A DNA stretch of 64,000 nucleotides from an uncultured Lachnospiraceae bacterium (GTDB lineage Bacteria > Bacillota > Clostridia > Lachnospirales > Lachnospiraceae). The stretch lies in the NCBI GenBank assembly GCA_947589055.1, contig CANPZL010000008.1, forward strand, positions 1 to 64,000, in the 5' to 3' direction. Below the pieces are notes generated by a model. It had not been told where the DNA came from. It saw only the letters and a list, made by a program, of their open reading frames with translations, and did no database searches. The first letter of the stretch is position 1; each line of letters begins with the position of its first letter. A program made the translations under genes and the position numbers. Positions 52,458 through 61,531 of this stretch are shown here, piece by piece.

Positions 52458-54125
52458 ATGAAAACGGACATTGAAATAGCACAGGAAGCACAGTTATATC
52501 CGATTCAGGAGGTAGCAGAGTGCTTGGACATACAGGAAGAAGAACTGGAGCTGTATGGGAAATATAAAGCTAAATTATCAGATGTATTGATGAAGCGGAT
52601 CGAAGAAAATCCGGAAGGAAAGCTGATCTTAGTAACGGCGATCAATCCGACGCCGGCAGGAGAAGGCAAGACAACAGTTACAGTCGGATTAGGACAGGCC
52701 TTTGGACAGCTAAATAAAAAAGCAGTGATCGCACTTCGGGAGCCTTCTCTTGGCCCCTGCTTTGGTATCAAGGGCGGTGCGGCTGGCGGCGGTTATGCCC
52801 AAGTGGTTCCGATGGAGGATTTGAACTTGCATTTTACCGGAGATTTTCATGCGGTCACCTCGGCAAATAATCTGCTGGCGGCTATGCTGGACAATCATTT
52901 GCAGCAGGGGAACGAGCTGGGAATCGATCCGAAGCAGATCGTATGGAAACGGTGTCTGGATATGAATGACCGGGCGCTGCGGAATATCATTATAGGCTTG
53001 GGCAGCAAGACGGACGGTGTGGTACGACAGGATGGGTTTGTGATCACGGTTGCATCTGAGATCATGGCGATCTTGTGTCTGGCCGAGGATTTAGAAGATT
53101 TGTCCCGTCGTCTCAGCCGGATCATCGTGGCCTATACGTATCAGGGACAGCCGGTGACCGCCGGTGATCTAAAAGCAGTGGGTGCAATGACAGCGCTGTT
53201 AAAGGAGGCAATAAAACCGAACCTGATTCAGACCTTAGAGCATACGCCAGCCCTTGTGCATGGCGGCCCCTTTGCCAATATCGCACATGGCTGTAACAGC
53301 GTAAGGGCAACGAAGGCGGCTTTGCATCTGGCTGACTATGTGATAACGGAAGCCGGCTTTGGAGCGGATCTGGGTGCGGAAAAGTTTTTGAATATCAAAT
53401 GTCGTCAGGCAGGTTTAAAACCGGACGCACTGGTATTGGTAGCCACCGTTCGGGCATTAAAGTATAACGGTGGTGTTTCAAAAGATGAATTAGAGCAGGA
53501 AAATATTGATGCTTTAAGTAAAGGAATCGTCAATCTGGAAAAGCATATAGAGAATATGAAGCTATTTGGCGTTCCGATTGTGGTAACGTTGAATCGGTTT
53601 GTTACGGATACGGAGGCGGAGCTTACCTTTGTGAAGAATTTCTGCGAGGAACGAGACTGTGCGTTTGCGTTGACAGAGGTCTGGGAAAAGGGCGGCGCAG
53701 GCGGCATCGCTTTAGCGGAAACGCTGCTGCATACGCTGGATACAAAGGAAAGCAGCTATCACCCTTCCTATCCGCTGGAGATGCGTATTGAAGAAAAAAT
53801 CGAATCCATTGCGATGGATATTTACGGTGCAGGCAGCGTCAGTTATGCTCCGGCAGCGAAAAAAGCGATCAAGAGGATCACTGAAATGGGATATGGGAAT
53901 CTGCCGGTCTGTATGGCAAAGAACCAGTATTCCTTATCCGATGATCCGAATGCACTGGGACGTCCCAGCGGATTTACCCTTACCGTTCGGGAAGTATATG
54001 TAAGTGCAGGGGCCGGTTTTATTGTTGTCATTACCGGAACGGTCATGACGATGCCGGGACTGCCGAAGGTGCCGGCGGCAGAGCGGATTGACGTAGTGGA
54101 AAATCGGATCGTTGGTTTATTTTAA
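52458..54125 (+). CDS. fhs: Formate-tetrahydrofolate ligase
   Basis: Fhs makes 10-formyl-THF from formate, THF and ATP. The 555-residue protein has the P-loop TPAGEGKTT at residues 65-73, [34 protein letters not shown], and [14 protein letters not shown], all family features. folD follows in the same unit, giving formate to methylene-THF conversion. Its product feeds fmt at 24822. Such enzymes are common in acetogenic and purine-degrading Clostridia, but no other Wood-Ljungdahl gene is visible. Confidence 0.97.
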   Translation: MKTDIEIAQEAQLYPIQEVAECLDIQEEELELYGKYKAKLSDVLMKRIEENPEGKLILVTAINPTPAGEGKTTVTVGLGQAFGQLNKKAVIALREPSLGPCFGIKGGAAGGGYAQVVPMEDLNLHFTGDFHAVTSANNLLAAMLDNHLQQGNELGIDPKQIVWKRCLDMNDRALRNIIIGLGSKTDGVVRQDGFVITVASEIMAILCLAEDLEDLSRRLSRIIVAYTYQGQPVTAGDLKAVGAMTALLKEAIKPNLIQTLEHTPALVHGGPFANIAHGCNSVRATKAALHLADYVITEAGFGADLGAEKFLNIKCRQAGLKPDALVLVATVRALKYNGGVSKDELEQENIDALSKGIVNLEKHIENMKLFGVPIVVTLNRFVTDTEAELTFVKNFCEERDCAFALTEVWEKGGAGGIALAETLLHTLDTKESSYHPSYPLEMRIEEKIESIAMDIYGAGSVSYAPAAKKAIKRITEMGYGNLPVCMAKNQYSLSDDPNALGRPSGFTLTVREVYVSAGAGFIVVITGTVMTMPGLPKVPAAERIDVVENRIVGLF

Positions 54126-54145
54126 CAGTAAATAGGAGGGAAACA

Positions 54146-54994
54146 ATGGCAAGATTGATTGATGGAAAAGCGGTCAGTAAGCAGATCAAGGATGAGTTAA
54201 AGGAAACGGTTGCGGATTGGAAAACAAAAGGAATCGAGATTGGACTGGCTGTGATTCAGGTGGGGAAGGATCCGGCTTCTTCGGTTTATGTGGGAAATAA
54301 GAAAAAAGCCTGCGAGTATGTGGGGATCCGTTCGGAAAGCTATGAGCTGCCGGAGGAAACGACACAGGAGGAATTGCTACAGCTGATCGAACGACTGAAT
54401 CAGGACGATGGGATCCACGGAATTTTGGTACAGCTTCCGGTTCCTGCTCATATTGACGAGGATACGATTATCCGTGCTATTTCTCCGAAAAAAGATGTCG
54501 ATGGATTTCATCCCCAGAGTGTAGGTGCCTTAAGCATTGGCCAGCCGGGCTTTGTTTCTTGTACGCCTGCCGGTATCATTCAGCTGTTAAAGCGGAACGA
54601 TATAGAAATCGAGGGAAAGGAATGCGTTGTGATCGGACGGAGCAACATTGTCGGGAAACCTATGGCATTGCTTTTGCTGCGGGAAAACGGAACCGTTACC
54701 GTTGCCCATTCCAAAACACGGAACTTAAGAGAAGTCTGCAAGCGTGCGGATATTCTGGTGGTGGCGGTTGGCAGGCCCAGAATGATCGACGCCTCTTATG
54801 TAAAAGAGGGAGCGGTAGTGATCGATGTTGGAATACACAGAAATGAAAACAATAAGTTATGCGGGGATGTGGATTTTGAAAGCGTAGAGCCGGTAGCCTC
54901 CGCTATTACTCCGGTTCCGGGCGGTGTAGGTCCGATGACGATAGCCATGCTGATGTATAATTGTGTGGAAGCGGTGGAATTATCAAAGGCATAG
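54146..54994 (+). CDS. folD: Methylene-THF dehydrogenase/cyclohydrolase
   Basis: FolD converts 5,10-methylene-THF to 10-formyl-THF in two steps. The 282-residue protein has VIQVGKDPASSVYVGNKKKAC with the catalytic Lys, GILVQLPVPAHID, KDVDGFHPQSVG, the nucleotide site VVIGRSNIVGKPMALLL and PVPGGVGPMTIAML. AGGAGGGAAAC lies before the ATG. Confidence 0.97.
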   Translation: MARLIDGKAVSKQIKDELKETVADWKTKGIEIGLAVIQVGKDPASSVYVGNKKKACEYVGIRSESYELPEETTQEELLQLIERLNQDDGIHGILVQLPVPAHIDEDTIIRAISPKKDVDGFHPQSVGALSIGQPGFVSCTPAGIIQLLKRNDIEIEGKECVVIGRSNIVGKPMALLLLRENGTVTVAHSKTRNLREVCKRADILVVAVGRPRMIDASYVKEGAVVIDVGIHRNENNKLCGDVDFESVEPVASAITPVPGGVGPMTIAMLMYNCVEAVELSKA

Positions 54995-55016
54995 AAGGCA
55001 GAAGAAGAGGAAATGA

Positions 55017-56354
55017 ATGAAAGTATTGGTTGTATCCTTAGGCTGTGACAAAAATCTGGTGGATAGTGAGGGTATGCTTGCACTGCTGAAGCAGGGAGGA
55101 TATGAACTCACGAATGAAGAACAGGAGGCAGAGGTTGCCATTGTGAATACCTGCTGTTTCATTCATGATGCCAAAGAAGAAAGTATACAGACGATCTTAG
55201 AACTGGCAGAGCTGAAGCAGAAAGCCCGGTTGAAAAAATTGATCGTGACCGGCTGCCTTGCCCAGCGGTATCAAAAGGAAATACAGGAGGAGATTCCGGA
55301 GGTAGATGCGATCTTGGGTTCGGTGAATCCGGATGATATTCTTTGCGTTGTGGAACGCTCGTTTCAGGAGGAGAACGTAAGCTGTTTCCGGGAGCTTGGG
55401 TATCTGCCGGAGCATATGACAGATCGGCTTGTAACAACGGGAACTGCCACTGCCTACTTAAAGATTGCGGAAGGGTGCAGCAAACGCTGTACCTACTGCA
55501 TTATCCCGTATCTACGGGGGAATTACAGAAGTATCCCGATGGAAGAGGTTTTAGAGACTGCGTCGAAGCTGGCAGAGCAGGGGTATCAGGAGCTGGTGCT
55601 GGTAGCACAGGAAACTACGGTATACGGGAAGGATCTGTACGGGGAAAAGCGGTTGCCCGCACTGCTTACGGAATTGAGCAGGCTGGAAGGAATCCGCTGG
55701 ATTCGCTTACTGTACTGCTATCCGGAGGAAATTACGGAAGAATTGATCCGGACGATGGCGGAAAACAAAAAGATTTGTCATTATATCGATATGCCGATCC
55801 AGCACTGTGATGACCGCATCTTAAAGGCTATGGGAAGGAAAACCAGTCAGAAGCAGATCCGCCAAGTAGTGAAAGCCCTTCGGGAAGCCATGCCGGATAT
55901 TGTTATTCGCACGACGCTGATTACCGGATTTCCCGGTGAAAATGAAAACCAGCACCAGGCACTGCTGGAATTCATTGATGAGATGGAATTTGAACGGTTG
56001 GGAGTATTTCCTTACTCACAGGAGGAAGGTACGCCGGCGGCGGACTTTCCGGATCAGGTGGAAGAAGAGATAAAGAAACGACGACAAAAGGAACTCATGG
56101 AATTACAGCAGGAGGTTTCCTATGACAATAATCAAAGACTGAAAGATACCGAACTGGAGGTCTTGATCGAAGGGTATCTATATGAAGAAGGGGTTTATCT
56201 GGGACGTTCCTATCGTGAAGCACCGGAAGTGGACGGTTGTATTTTCGTATCGGCTCAGGAGGAGCTGGTAACAGGCGATATGGTAAAGGTACGGATCACA
56301 GAGGGAAATGAATACGATTTGATGGGAGAGGTGATTTATGAATTTACCGAATAA
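55017..56354 (+). CDS. rimO: Ribosomal protein S12 methylthiotransferase
   Basis: RimO is a radical SAM enzyme that methylthiolates an Asp of ribosomal protein S12. The 445-residue protein has the UPF0004 domain (VSLGCDKNLVDSEGML with Cys10, NTCCFIHDAKEES, TGCLAQRY), the radical SAM cluster CSKRCTYCIIPYLRG, TLITGFPGENENQH and a C-terminal TRAM domain ending DLMGEVIYEF. VSLGCDKN(L/R) separates RimO from MiaB. Its end overlaps pgsA by 17 bases. Confidence 0.94.
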   Translation: MKVLVVSLGCDKNLVDSEGMLALLKQGGYELTNEEQEAEVAIVNTCCFIHDAKEESIQTILELAELKQKARLKKLIVTGCLAQRYQKEIQEEIPEVDAILGSVNPDDILCVVERSFQEENVSCFRELGYLPEHMTDRLVTTGTATAYLKIAEGCSKRCTYCIIPYLRGNYRSIPMEEVLETASKLAEQGYQELVLVAQETTVYGKDLYGEKRLPALLTELSRLEGIRWIRLLYCYPEEITEELIRTMAENKKICHYIDMPIQHCDDRILKAMGRKTSQKQIRQVVKALREAMPDIVIRTTLITGFPGENENQHQALLEFIDEMEFERLGVFPYSQEEGTPAADFPDQVEEEIKKRRQKELMELQQEVSYDNNQRLKDTELEVLIEGYLYEEGVYLGRSYREAPEVDGCIFVSAQEELVTGDMVKVRITEGNEYDLMGEVIYEFTE

Positions 56355-56895
56355 ATTAACAGTATTCCGAGTGATATTGATTCCGTTTTTTTTGGTATTT
56401 GTGATGATACCGGGGATTCCGGCCGGCAAGTGGGCTGCGGTGGGAATCTTTATCTTGGCAAGCCTGACTGATCTGCTGGACGGGAAGCTGGCTAGAAAAT
56501 ATGATTTGGTAACGGATTTCGGGAAATTCATGGATCCACTTGCCGACAAACTGCTGGTCTGCTCGGCCATGATTGCTTTAATCGAATTGGATCGAATCCC
56601 GGCGTGGGTGGTCATCATCATCATAGCCAGAGAATTTACGATCAGCGGATTCCGGCTGATAGCCTCGGATCAGGGAATTGTAATCGCAGCCGGTATCTGG
56701 GGGAAGATAAAAACCACGGTTCAGATGCTGATGGTAATTCTGTTACTGCTCAACCTTAGTGAGGAGCTTCCCGCATATACAGGAATCATCACGCTTGCGG
56801 AACAGATACTGATCTATGCTTCCCTGCTTCTGACTGTGATTTCTCTGGCAGAATACCTTTGGAGTAACCGAAGTGTCCTATCCGCAGAGAAATAG
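56338..56895 (+). CDS. pgsA: CDP-diacylglycerol-glycerol-3-phosphate 3-phosphatidyltransferase
   Basis: PgsA makes phosphatidylglycerophosphate. The 185-residue membrane protein starts MNLPNKLTVFRVILIP and has the CDP-alcohol motif as DLLDGKLARK with GKFMDPLADK following. Several membrane helices follow (VVIIIIAREFTISG, MLMVILLLL). The start inside rimO has GGGAGAGGTGATTT upstream. rimO-pgsA-cinA is a frequent order; a small unknown gene is inserted here. Confidence 0.95.
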   Translation: MNLPNKLTVFRVILIPFFLVFVMIPGIPAGKWAAVGIFILASLTDLLDGKLARKYDLVTDFGKFMDPLADKLLVCSAMIALIELDRIPAWVVIIIIAREFTISGFRLIASDQGIVIAAGIWGKIKTTVQMLMVILLLLNLSEELPAYTGIITLAEQILIYASLLLTVISLAEYLWSNRSVLSAEK

Positions 56896-56936
56896 AAGTA
56901 TGAAAAGCAGTACCGGCAAAAGATAAGAAAAGCAAG

Positions 56937-56964
56937 TTGATGAACAAAAGGTTTACGTTATAGA
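56937..56964 (+). promoter_or_regulatory. Weak promoter candidate before the small unknown gene
   Basis: TTGATG (56937-56942) and TATAGA (56959-56964), 16 bases apart, 58 bases before the start at 57023. Confidence 0.35.
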
Positions 56965-57022
56965 ACGGATGGGAAAGCAGTCGGCACAGGCACGATACAC
57001 AGGGGTGTGAAAGGGAAAACGT

Positions 57023-57238
57023 ATGGAAAAATTTGTGGATATATTATGTGAAATAATCGGAAAAATCGGATTTAAAATACGACTGATATGTATGGACGCT
57101 TGGTATTATTTAAACGGAAGTTGTTTCGGGCTGTTTCCGCCGTCGTTTTACTACACACATACGGAGGAAGAAATCAGGTCCATCACGGATAAAACGCTTA
57201 AAGAACTGCGTACTATGATAGAGGAATTGGACGACTAA
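57023..57238 (+). CDS. Small protein of unknown function
   Basis: I do not recognise this 71-residue product. The first 30 residues (FVDILCEIIGKIGFKIRLIC) are amphipathic with Lys/Arg spaced among Ile, Leu and Phe, which fits a membrane-surface helix. A middle aromatic stretch (GLFPPSFYYTHTEEE) is followed by an acidic helix ending EELDD. The spacing AAAGGG before the ATG is acceptable. It is flanked by promoters on both sides and its codon use resembles its neighbours. Real expression is likely but not certain. Confidence 0.6.
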   Translation: MEKFVDILCEIIGKIGFKIRLICMDAWYYLNGSCFGLFPPSFYYTHTEEEIRSITDKTLKELRTMIEELDD

Positions 57239-57297
57239 ATTCTCCTTTGTTTGAATAGTCATTACCTATGACATCTTGAAGAACGACCCAAAACAGA

Positions 57298-57326
57298 TTG
57301 AAAAATAGCAGGGTAGTTATTATAAT
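57298..57326 (+). promoter_or_regulatory. Sigma-A type promoter before cinA
   Basis: TTGAAA (57298-57303) and a perfect TATAAT (57321-57326), 17 bases apart. The leader of about 90 bases holds a stem CCGTCT-TGTCAG-AGACGG at 57347-57364. Confidence 0.72.
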
Positions 57327-57422
57327 GAACGTAACAAAATAGCGGTCCGTCTTGTCAGAGACGGAAACATATTCATAGCAGGCAAGACATGGGTATGAAG
57401 ATAGTAAGAAGAGAGGTTAAAT

Positions 57423-57971
57423 ATGGCGAAGGAATCTGAGGAAACGAACGAACCGGTTCGGCTTTGCCTTCCTGTGCTGACTGTACCGGAAGGAAATGGG
57501 CTGGAAAATCAGATATATGAGGAACTGCGAAAACGAAAATTAACGATCACAACTGCCGAATCCTGTACCGGCGGTTTGATCGCCGGACGCCTGATCAATG
57601 TATCTGGAGCCTCCAATATCATAGAACGGGGATTTGTGACCTATTCCAATCTGGCAAAGGAAGAGGAATTAGGCGTCCGTCATGAGACGTTGGAACGTTA
57701 TGGTGCGGTTTCTTCGCAAACGGTGATCGAAATGGCGAAAGGAGCTGCCCGGCACGGTAAAGCGCAGATAGCGGTTGCTGTTACCGGTCTTGCCGGACCG
57801 GAAGGCGGAACGCCGGAAAAACCGGTTGGGCTGGTATATATCGGAATCGATTTCAGTGGGAAACTCTATTGGCAGGAATACCGTTTTCAAGGAAACCGAA
57901 ATGAAATCCGGGAATTGACGGTGGTCAATAGTCTGAACTTGATAAAGCACAGTTTACTCCGGCAGGAATAG
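57423..57971 (+). CDS. CinA C-terminal domain protein, nicotinamide-nucleotide amidase
   Basis: Stand-alone PncC-type domain, 182 residues; the enzyme hydrolyses NMN to nicotinate mononucleotide for NAD recycling. Motifs are ITTAESCTGGLIAGRLINV, GFVTYSNLAKEEELGV, GAVSSQTVIEMA and AVAVTGLAGPEGGTPEKPVG. A 30-residue N-terminal extension precedes the domain. The MoCF-like half of full CinA is absent. In many Firmicutes recA follows; here it does not. Confidence 0.9.
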   Translation: MAKESEETNEPVRLCLPVLTVPEGNGLENQIYEELRKRKLTITTAESCTGGLIAGRLINVSGASNIIERGFVTYSNLAKEEELGVRHETLERYGAVSSQTVIEMAKGAARHGKAQIAVAVTGLAGPEGGTPEKPVGLVYIGIDFSGKLYWQEYRFQGNRNEIRELTVVNSLNLIKHSLLRQE

Positions 57972-58005
57972 CTGCCACTTTCCTTGAAAACCAGTCGCTT
58001 TTTTG

Positions 58006-58034
58006 TTGAAATCTGTGTTTATTAGGTGTATAAT
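58006..58034 (+). promoter_or_regulatory. Promoter before the OFA-type transporter
   Basis: TTGAAA (58006-58011) and a perfect TATAAT (58029-58034), 17 bases apart, in the 139-base gap. The leader is about 70 bases. Confidence 0.75.
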
Positions 58035-58110
58035 GCTTGTGTTTGGGTTCTGTAACGGAAGCATGATCGGGCCAGAATCCGAAAAATAAAACGCAAAGGA
58101 AGTATGAATC

Positions 58111-59502
58111 ATGAGTGAAAATGTAAAAAGCTCCGGGGGCTGGCGTACAAATAAGTGGGTACGGGCGGCAATTCCGGCATTATTGCTGCACTGTAGCATC
58201 GGTACGGTGTATTGCTGGTCGATTTTCAGTCAGGAAATCGCAGATTACATTGGATTTTCAAAGGGTGCAACGGAATGGGCATTCAGCTTTGCCATCTTTT
58301 TCCTGGGTATGTCGGCGGCATTTCTGGGAAATGTAGTGGAGAAGGATATTCATAAGTCTTCTCTGATCGCAGCTATCTGTTTTGCATCAGGTATGGCGGG
58401 AACCGGATTTTTTATCTATTACGGCGGCGCTCATAAGGGAAGCCTGCTGGCACTCATCGGTATTTACATATGCTATGGATTTATCATGGGAATCGGCTTA
58501 GGAACCGGGTATTTATCACCGGTTAAGACACTGATGCTCTGGTTCGAGGATCGGAAGGGCTTAGCTACCGGTCTGGCAGTTGCCGGATTTGGTGCCGCAA
58601 AGGCGATTGCAAGTCCGATCATGCAGGGAATGTTAAATTCTCTGGGCGATGGCGGCATCTATAAGATGTTCCTGATTTTGGCGGCAGTTTATTTTGTAAT
58701 GATGTTTGTGGGACATCTGCTCTTAAAGAAGCCGGAGGGCTGGCATGAACCCCAAAAGAAAGAAAAAGGACAGGGAATCTTAGCCGTTATTAAGTCAAAG
58801 CCGATCAGCAATTATATCGGAATCTGGCTGATGTTCTACATTAACATCACCTGTGGTCTTGCATTGATTTCACAGGAAAAGATGATTGTAAAATGTATCG
58901 GTCTGGCAAGCGTTGTCGGTATCATTTCTACGATTTCCGCAATTTTTAATGCCGGCGGCCGTTTAGGTTTTTCGGCATGGGCAGATACTATGAAGGATCG
59001 GAACACCATTTATAAGCTGATCTTCATTCTGTCAATCGTATTTACCGGCGCAGTTCTTCTGACAAACGGTATTAAGAACGGAGAGGGCAATATTGCGCTG
59101 GTTGTGCTGGTGCTTGGACTGATCTTTATCGTAAACGCCGGATATGGCGGCGGCTTTTCCAATGTACCGACCCTGTTGTCCGATCATTACGGTATGGGAA
59201 ATATCAGTGCTATTCACGGACTTACCTTATCTGCATGGGCATTCGCAGGTTTGACAGGAAATCAGATGGCAACCTGGATCGTGAATACCTTTGGTGAGCC
59301 GGTCGAGATTCAGCATACACTGGCAGACGGTACGGTGGAAGCATTGACGGTAAATCCTACCGGTTATCAGTATGTATTGTATGCAACGATCGTGCTTTAT
59401 ATCCTTGCCTTGATCATCTGTCTGCTTATGGTAAAGCCTACAGATAAAGCATTGGCAGCAAAGAAAGCAAAGGAGCAGGCAAAGGCGGCTTCCGCAGAGT
59501 GA
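58111..59502 (+). CDS. MFS transporter, OFA (oxalate/formate antiporter-like) family
   Basis: This 463-residue major facilitator has 12 probable membrane helices. The start WVRAAIPALLLHCSIGTVYCWSIF is typical of the OFA family, as are GTGYLSPVKTLMLWFEDRKG and the LATGLAVAGFGAAKAI segment on helix 5, with YGGGFSNVPTLLSDHYG in the second half. The C-terminal tail is Lys/Ala-rich. Substrates of OFA members include oxalate, formate, lactate and other small acids. No oxalate-degrading genes are adjacent, so the substrate is open. It has its own promoter. Confidence 0.9.
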   Translation: MSENVKSSGGWRTNKWVRAAIPALLLHCSIGTVYCWSIFSQEIADYIGFSKGATEWAFSFAIFFLGMSAAFLGNVVEKDIHKSSLIAAICFASGMAGTGFFIYYGGAHKGSLLALIGIYICYGFIMGIGLGTGYLSPVKTLMLWFEDRKGLATGLAVAGFGAAKAIASPIMQGMLNSLGDGGIYKMFLILAAVYFVMMFVGHLLLKKPEGWHEPQKKEKGQGILAVIKSKPISNYIGIWLMFYINITCGLALISQEKMIVKCIGLASVVGIISTISAIFNAGGRLGFSAWADTMKDRNTIYKLIFILSIVFTGAVLLTNGIKNGEGNIALVVLVLGLIFIVNAGYGGGFSNVPTLLSDHYGMGNISAIHGLTLSAWAFAGLTGNQMATWIVNTFGEPVEIQHTLADGTVEALTVNPTGYQYVLYATIVLYILALIICLLMVKPTDKALAAKKAKEQAKAASAE

Positions 59503-59531
59503 TATTCTGGGAAAAACGGCATGAAAAAAAC

Positions 59532-59571
59532 GAGGGCTTCCGTTCTTCCGTAAGGAAGGGCGGAAGCTCTC
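59532..59571. other. Stem-loop between the transporter and DAHP synthase
   Basis: GAGGGCTTCCG...CTTCC and GGAAG...CGGAAGCTCTC pair with a small internal loop around GTAA. No T-run follows on +, but AAAAAAA precedes it, so on the - strand it would read as an intrinsic terminator. On + it may protect the upstream mRNA 3' end or structure the aroG leader. Confidence 0.55.
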
Positions 59572-59588
59572 ATAGATAGGAGATAACC

Positions 59589-60617
59589 ATGAGCTTACAT
59601 TTGATCAAAAAGATTCCGACTGCCGGGGAATTACAGGAAATGCTCCCCATGACACCGGACTTAAAAAAGATAAAGGAAGAACGGGACAGACAGATCCGAC
59701 AGGTATTTACAGGAGAATCCGATAAGTTTCTGATGATCATCGGCCCCTGTTCTGCTGATAATGAAGCGGCAGTATTGGACTATGTGACCCGGCTTGCAAA
59801 GGTACAGGAGGCGGTAAAGGATAAGATCCTTTTGATTCCCCGTATCTATACGAATAAACCTAGAACCACGGGTGCGGGATATAAGGGAATGCTCCATCAG
59901 CCGGATCCGGAGAAAGCGCCGGATATGTTTGAAGGGGTAAAAGCGATCCGGAAAATGCATATCGATGCGATTGCCGCAACCGGGCTTACTGCAGCAGATG
60001 AAATGCTTTATTCTGAAAACTGGCAGTATCTGGAGGATATTCTATCTTATGTTGCAATCGGAGCAAGAAGCGTGGAGGATCAGCAGCACAGGATCGTGAC
60101 TTCCGGAATGGATATACCGGTCGGTATGAAAAACCCCACCAGTGGTAATCTGACCGTCATGTTGAATTCCTGTCTGGCAGGACAGATGAAGCATACCTTC
60201 CTCTATACCGGCTGGGAAACCAAAACGGACGGAAATGATCTGGTACACTGTATTTTACGTGGAGCCACCAATAAGCATGGACAATCCATTTCCAACTATC
60301 ATTACGAGGATCTGATGCTGCTGTTGGAACTGTATCAGCAGTTTGAATTGAAAAATCCTGCCTGTATTGTAGATGCGAATCATAACAATTCCGGAAAACA
60401 GTGGGCGGAGCAGCCACGTATTGTAAAGGAAGTTTTACACAGTATGCGGCATTCCGAAGAGATTCACAGACTGGTAAAGGGCGTTATGGTTGAAAGCTAT
60501 ATTGAAGACGGCAATCAGCCCGTTGATGGCGGCTGTTATGGAAAATCCATTACGGATCCCTGTTTAGGCTGGGAAAAATCCAAAGCGTTGATCTTCGAGG
60601 TAGCAGAGCTGCTTTAA
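59589..60617 (+). CDS. 3-deoxy-7-phosphoheptulonate (DAHP) synthase, AroG type
   Basis: First enzyme of the shikimate pathway, joining PEP and erythrose 4-phosphate. The 342-residue protein is of the class I-alpha (AroF/G/H) kind: MIIGPCSADNEAAVLDY, IPRIYTNKPRTT, YVAIGARSVEDQQHR, MKNPTSGNL, DANHNNSGK and CYGKSITDPCLGWE. The N-terminal feedback region is complete. Which aromatic amino acid inhibits it cannot be read. ATAGGAGATAAC precedes the ATG. It is not in an operon with aroC. Confidence 0.95.
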   Translation: MSLHLIKKIPTAGELQEMLPMTPDLKKIKEERDRQIRQVFTGESDKFLMIIGPCSADNEAAVLDYVTRLAKVQEAVKDKILLIPRIYTNKPRTTGAGYKGMLHQPDPEKAPDMFEGVKAIRKMHIDAIAATGLTAADEMLYSENWQYLEDILSYVAIGARSVEDQQHRIVTSGMDIPVGMKNPTSGNLTVMLNSCLAGQMKHTFLYTGWETKTDGNDLVHCILRGATNKHGQSISNYHYEDLMLLLELYQQFELKNPACIVDANHNNSGKQWAEQPRIVKEVLHSMRHSEEIHRLVKGVMVESYIEDGNQPVDGGCYGKSITDPCLGWEKSKALIFEVAELL

Positions 60618-60708
60618 CAGCTTCTTATGCTTTATAGAAGAAAGACTTGGAGCACCAAAGAAGGAAAAACAGCATAGAATAGTAATAATTGTAATCGGAG
60701 ACTTTCAT

Positions 60709-60972
60709 ATGCGTTTTTCGGATTTAAAGCAGCGTGAGGTGATTAACTGCAAGGATTGCAAACGACTGGGGTTCGTTTCGGATATTGTGTTTGATTCTTG
60801 CAGCGGTATCGTAGAGGCATTGATCGTGCCGGGACCGGGACGCTTTTTCGGGTGTCTGTGTCCGGTGACGGAATATGTGATCAAGTTCTGCCATATCGTT
60901 CGGATCGGCCCGGATATTATCCTGGTCGATGTGGATTTGGTAGAGGCACTGGTAAAGAAGAAGGAAACCTGA
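60709..60972 (+). CDS. YlmC/YmxH family PRC-barrel sporulation protein
   Basis: This 87-residue protein has one PRC-barrel domain: MRFSDLKQREVINCKDCKRL, GFVSDIVFDSCSGIVEALIV, and IVRIGPDIILVD. The family is annotated as sporulation-linked in Firmicutes; the molecular role is not known. CGGAGAC lies before the ATG. nrdR follows 26 bases downstream, the usual Clostridia order. Confidence 0.9.
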   Translation: MRFSDLKQREVINCKDCKRLGFVSDIVFDSCSGIVEALIVPGPGRFFGCLCPVTEYVIKFCHIVRIGPDIILVDVDLVEALVKKKET

Positions 60973-60998
60973 GAACGAGCGTAAGAAAGGAGCAGTCT

Positions 60999-61451
60999 AT
61001 GAAATGTCCGTTTTGCGGAGAAGATAATACACGGGTGATTGATTCACGCCCGGCAGATGATAACGCATCCATTCGGCGGCGAAGGGAATGCGACGCCTGC
61101 AATCGGCGGTTTACTACCTATGAAAAGGTGGAATCCATACCGTTGATCGTGATTAAAAAGGATAAGAAACGGGAACCTTACGACCGCTCAAAGATCGCCT
61201 CCGGTATCTTAAAATCCTGTTATAAATGTCCGGTATCGGCAGAGCAGATCGAACAGTGTCTGAATGATGTGGAAACCCGGATATTTAATCTGGAGGAAAA
61301 GGAAGTGGAAAGCACAGTGATCGGCGAGATCGTCATGGATGAGATCAAGCGGTTGGATCCGGTTGCATATGTTCGTTTCGCCTCCGTTTACCGGGAGTTT
61401 AAGGATGTGAATACCTTCATGGACGAACTGAAAAAAATACTGGATAAATAA
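60999..61451 (+). CDS. nrdR: Ribonucleotide reductase repressor NrdR
   Basis: NrdR is a zinc and ATP/dATP-sensing repressor of nrd genes. The start at 60999 follows AAAGGAGCAG. At 150 residues it has the zinc ribbon with Cys3, Cys6, Cys31 and Cys34 (CPFCGEDNTRVIDSRP, RRECDACNRRFTTYE) and the ATP-cone (VIKKDKKREPYDRSKIASGI, VAYVRFASVYREFKD). No nrd gene is in the window, so its targets lie elsewhere. Confidence 0.95.
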   Translation: MKCPFCGEDNTRVIDSRPADDNASIRRRRECDACNRRFTTYEKVESIPLIVIKKDKKREPYDRSKIASGILKSCYKCPVSAEQIEQCLNDVETRIFNLEEKEVESTVIGEIVMDEIKRLDPVAYVRFASVYREFKDVNTFMDELKKILDK

Positions 61452-61466
61452 AATGTAAATAAAATA

Positions 61467-61495
61467 TTGACAACAATGGCTTCGCAGATTACAAT
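61467..61495 (+). promoter_or_regulatory. Promoter before comM
   Basis: A perfect TTGACA (61467-61472) and TACAAT (61490-61495), 17 bases apart, 36 bases before the gene. It should drive comM-dprA. Confidence 0.75.
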
Positions 61496-61531
61496 AGCTA
61501 TGGAGTCCGTTCCGAGCGGGAAAGGAACAGA

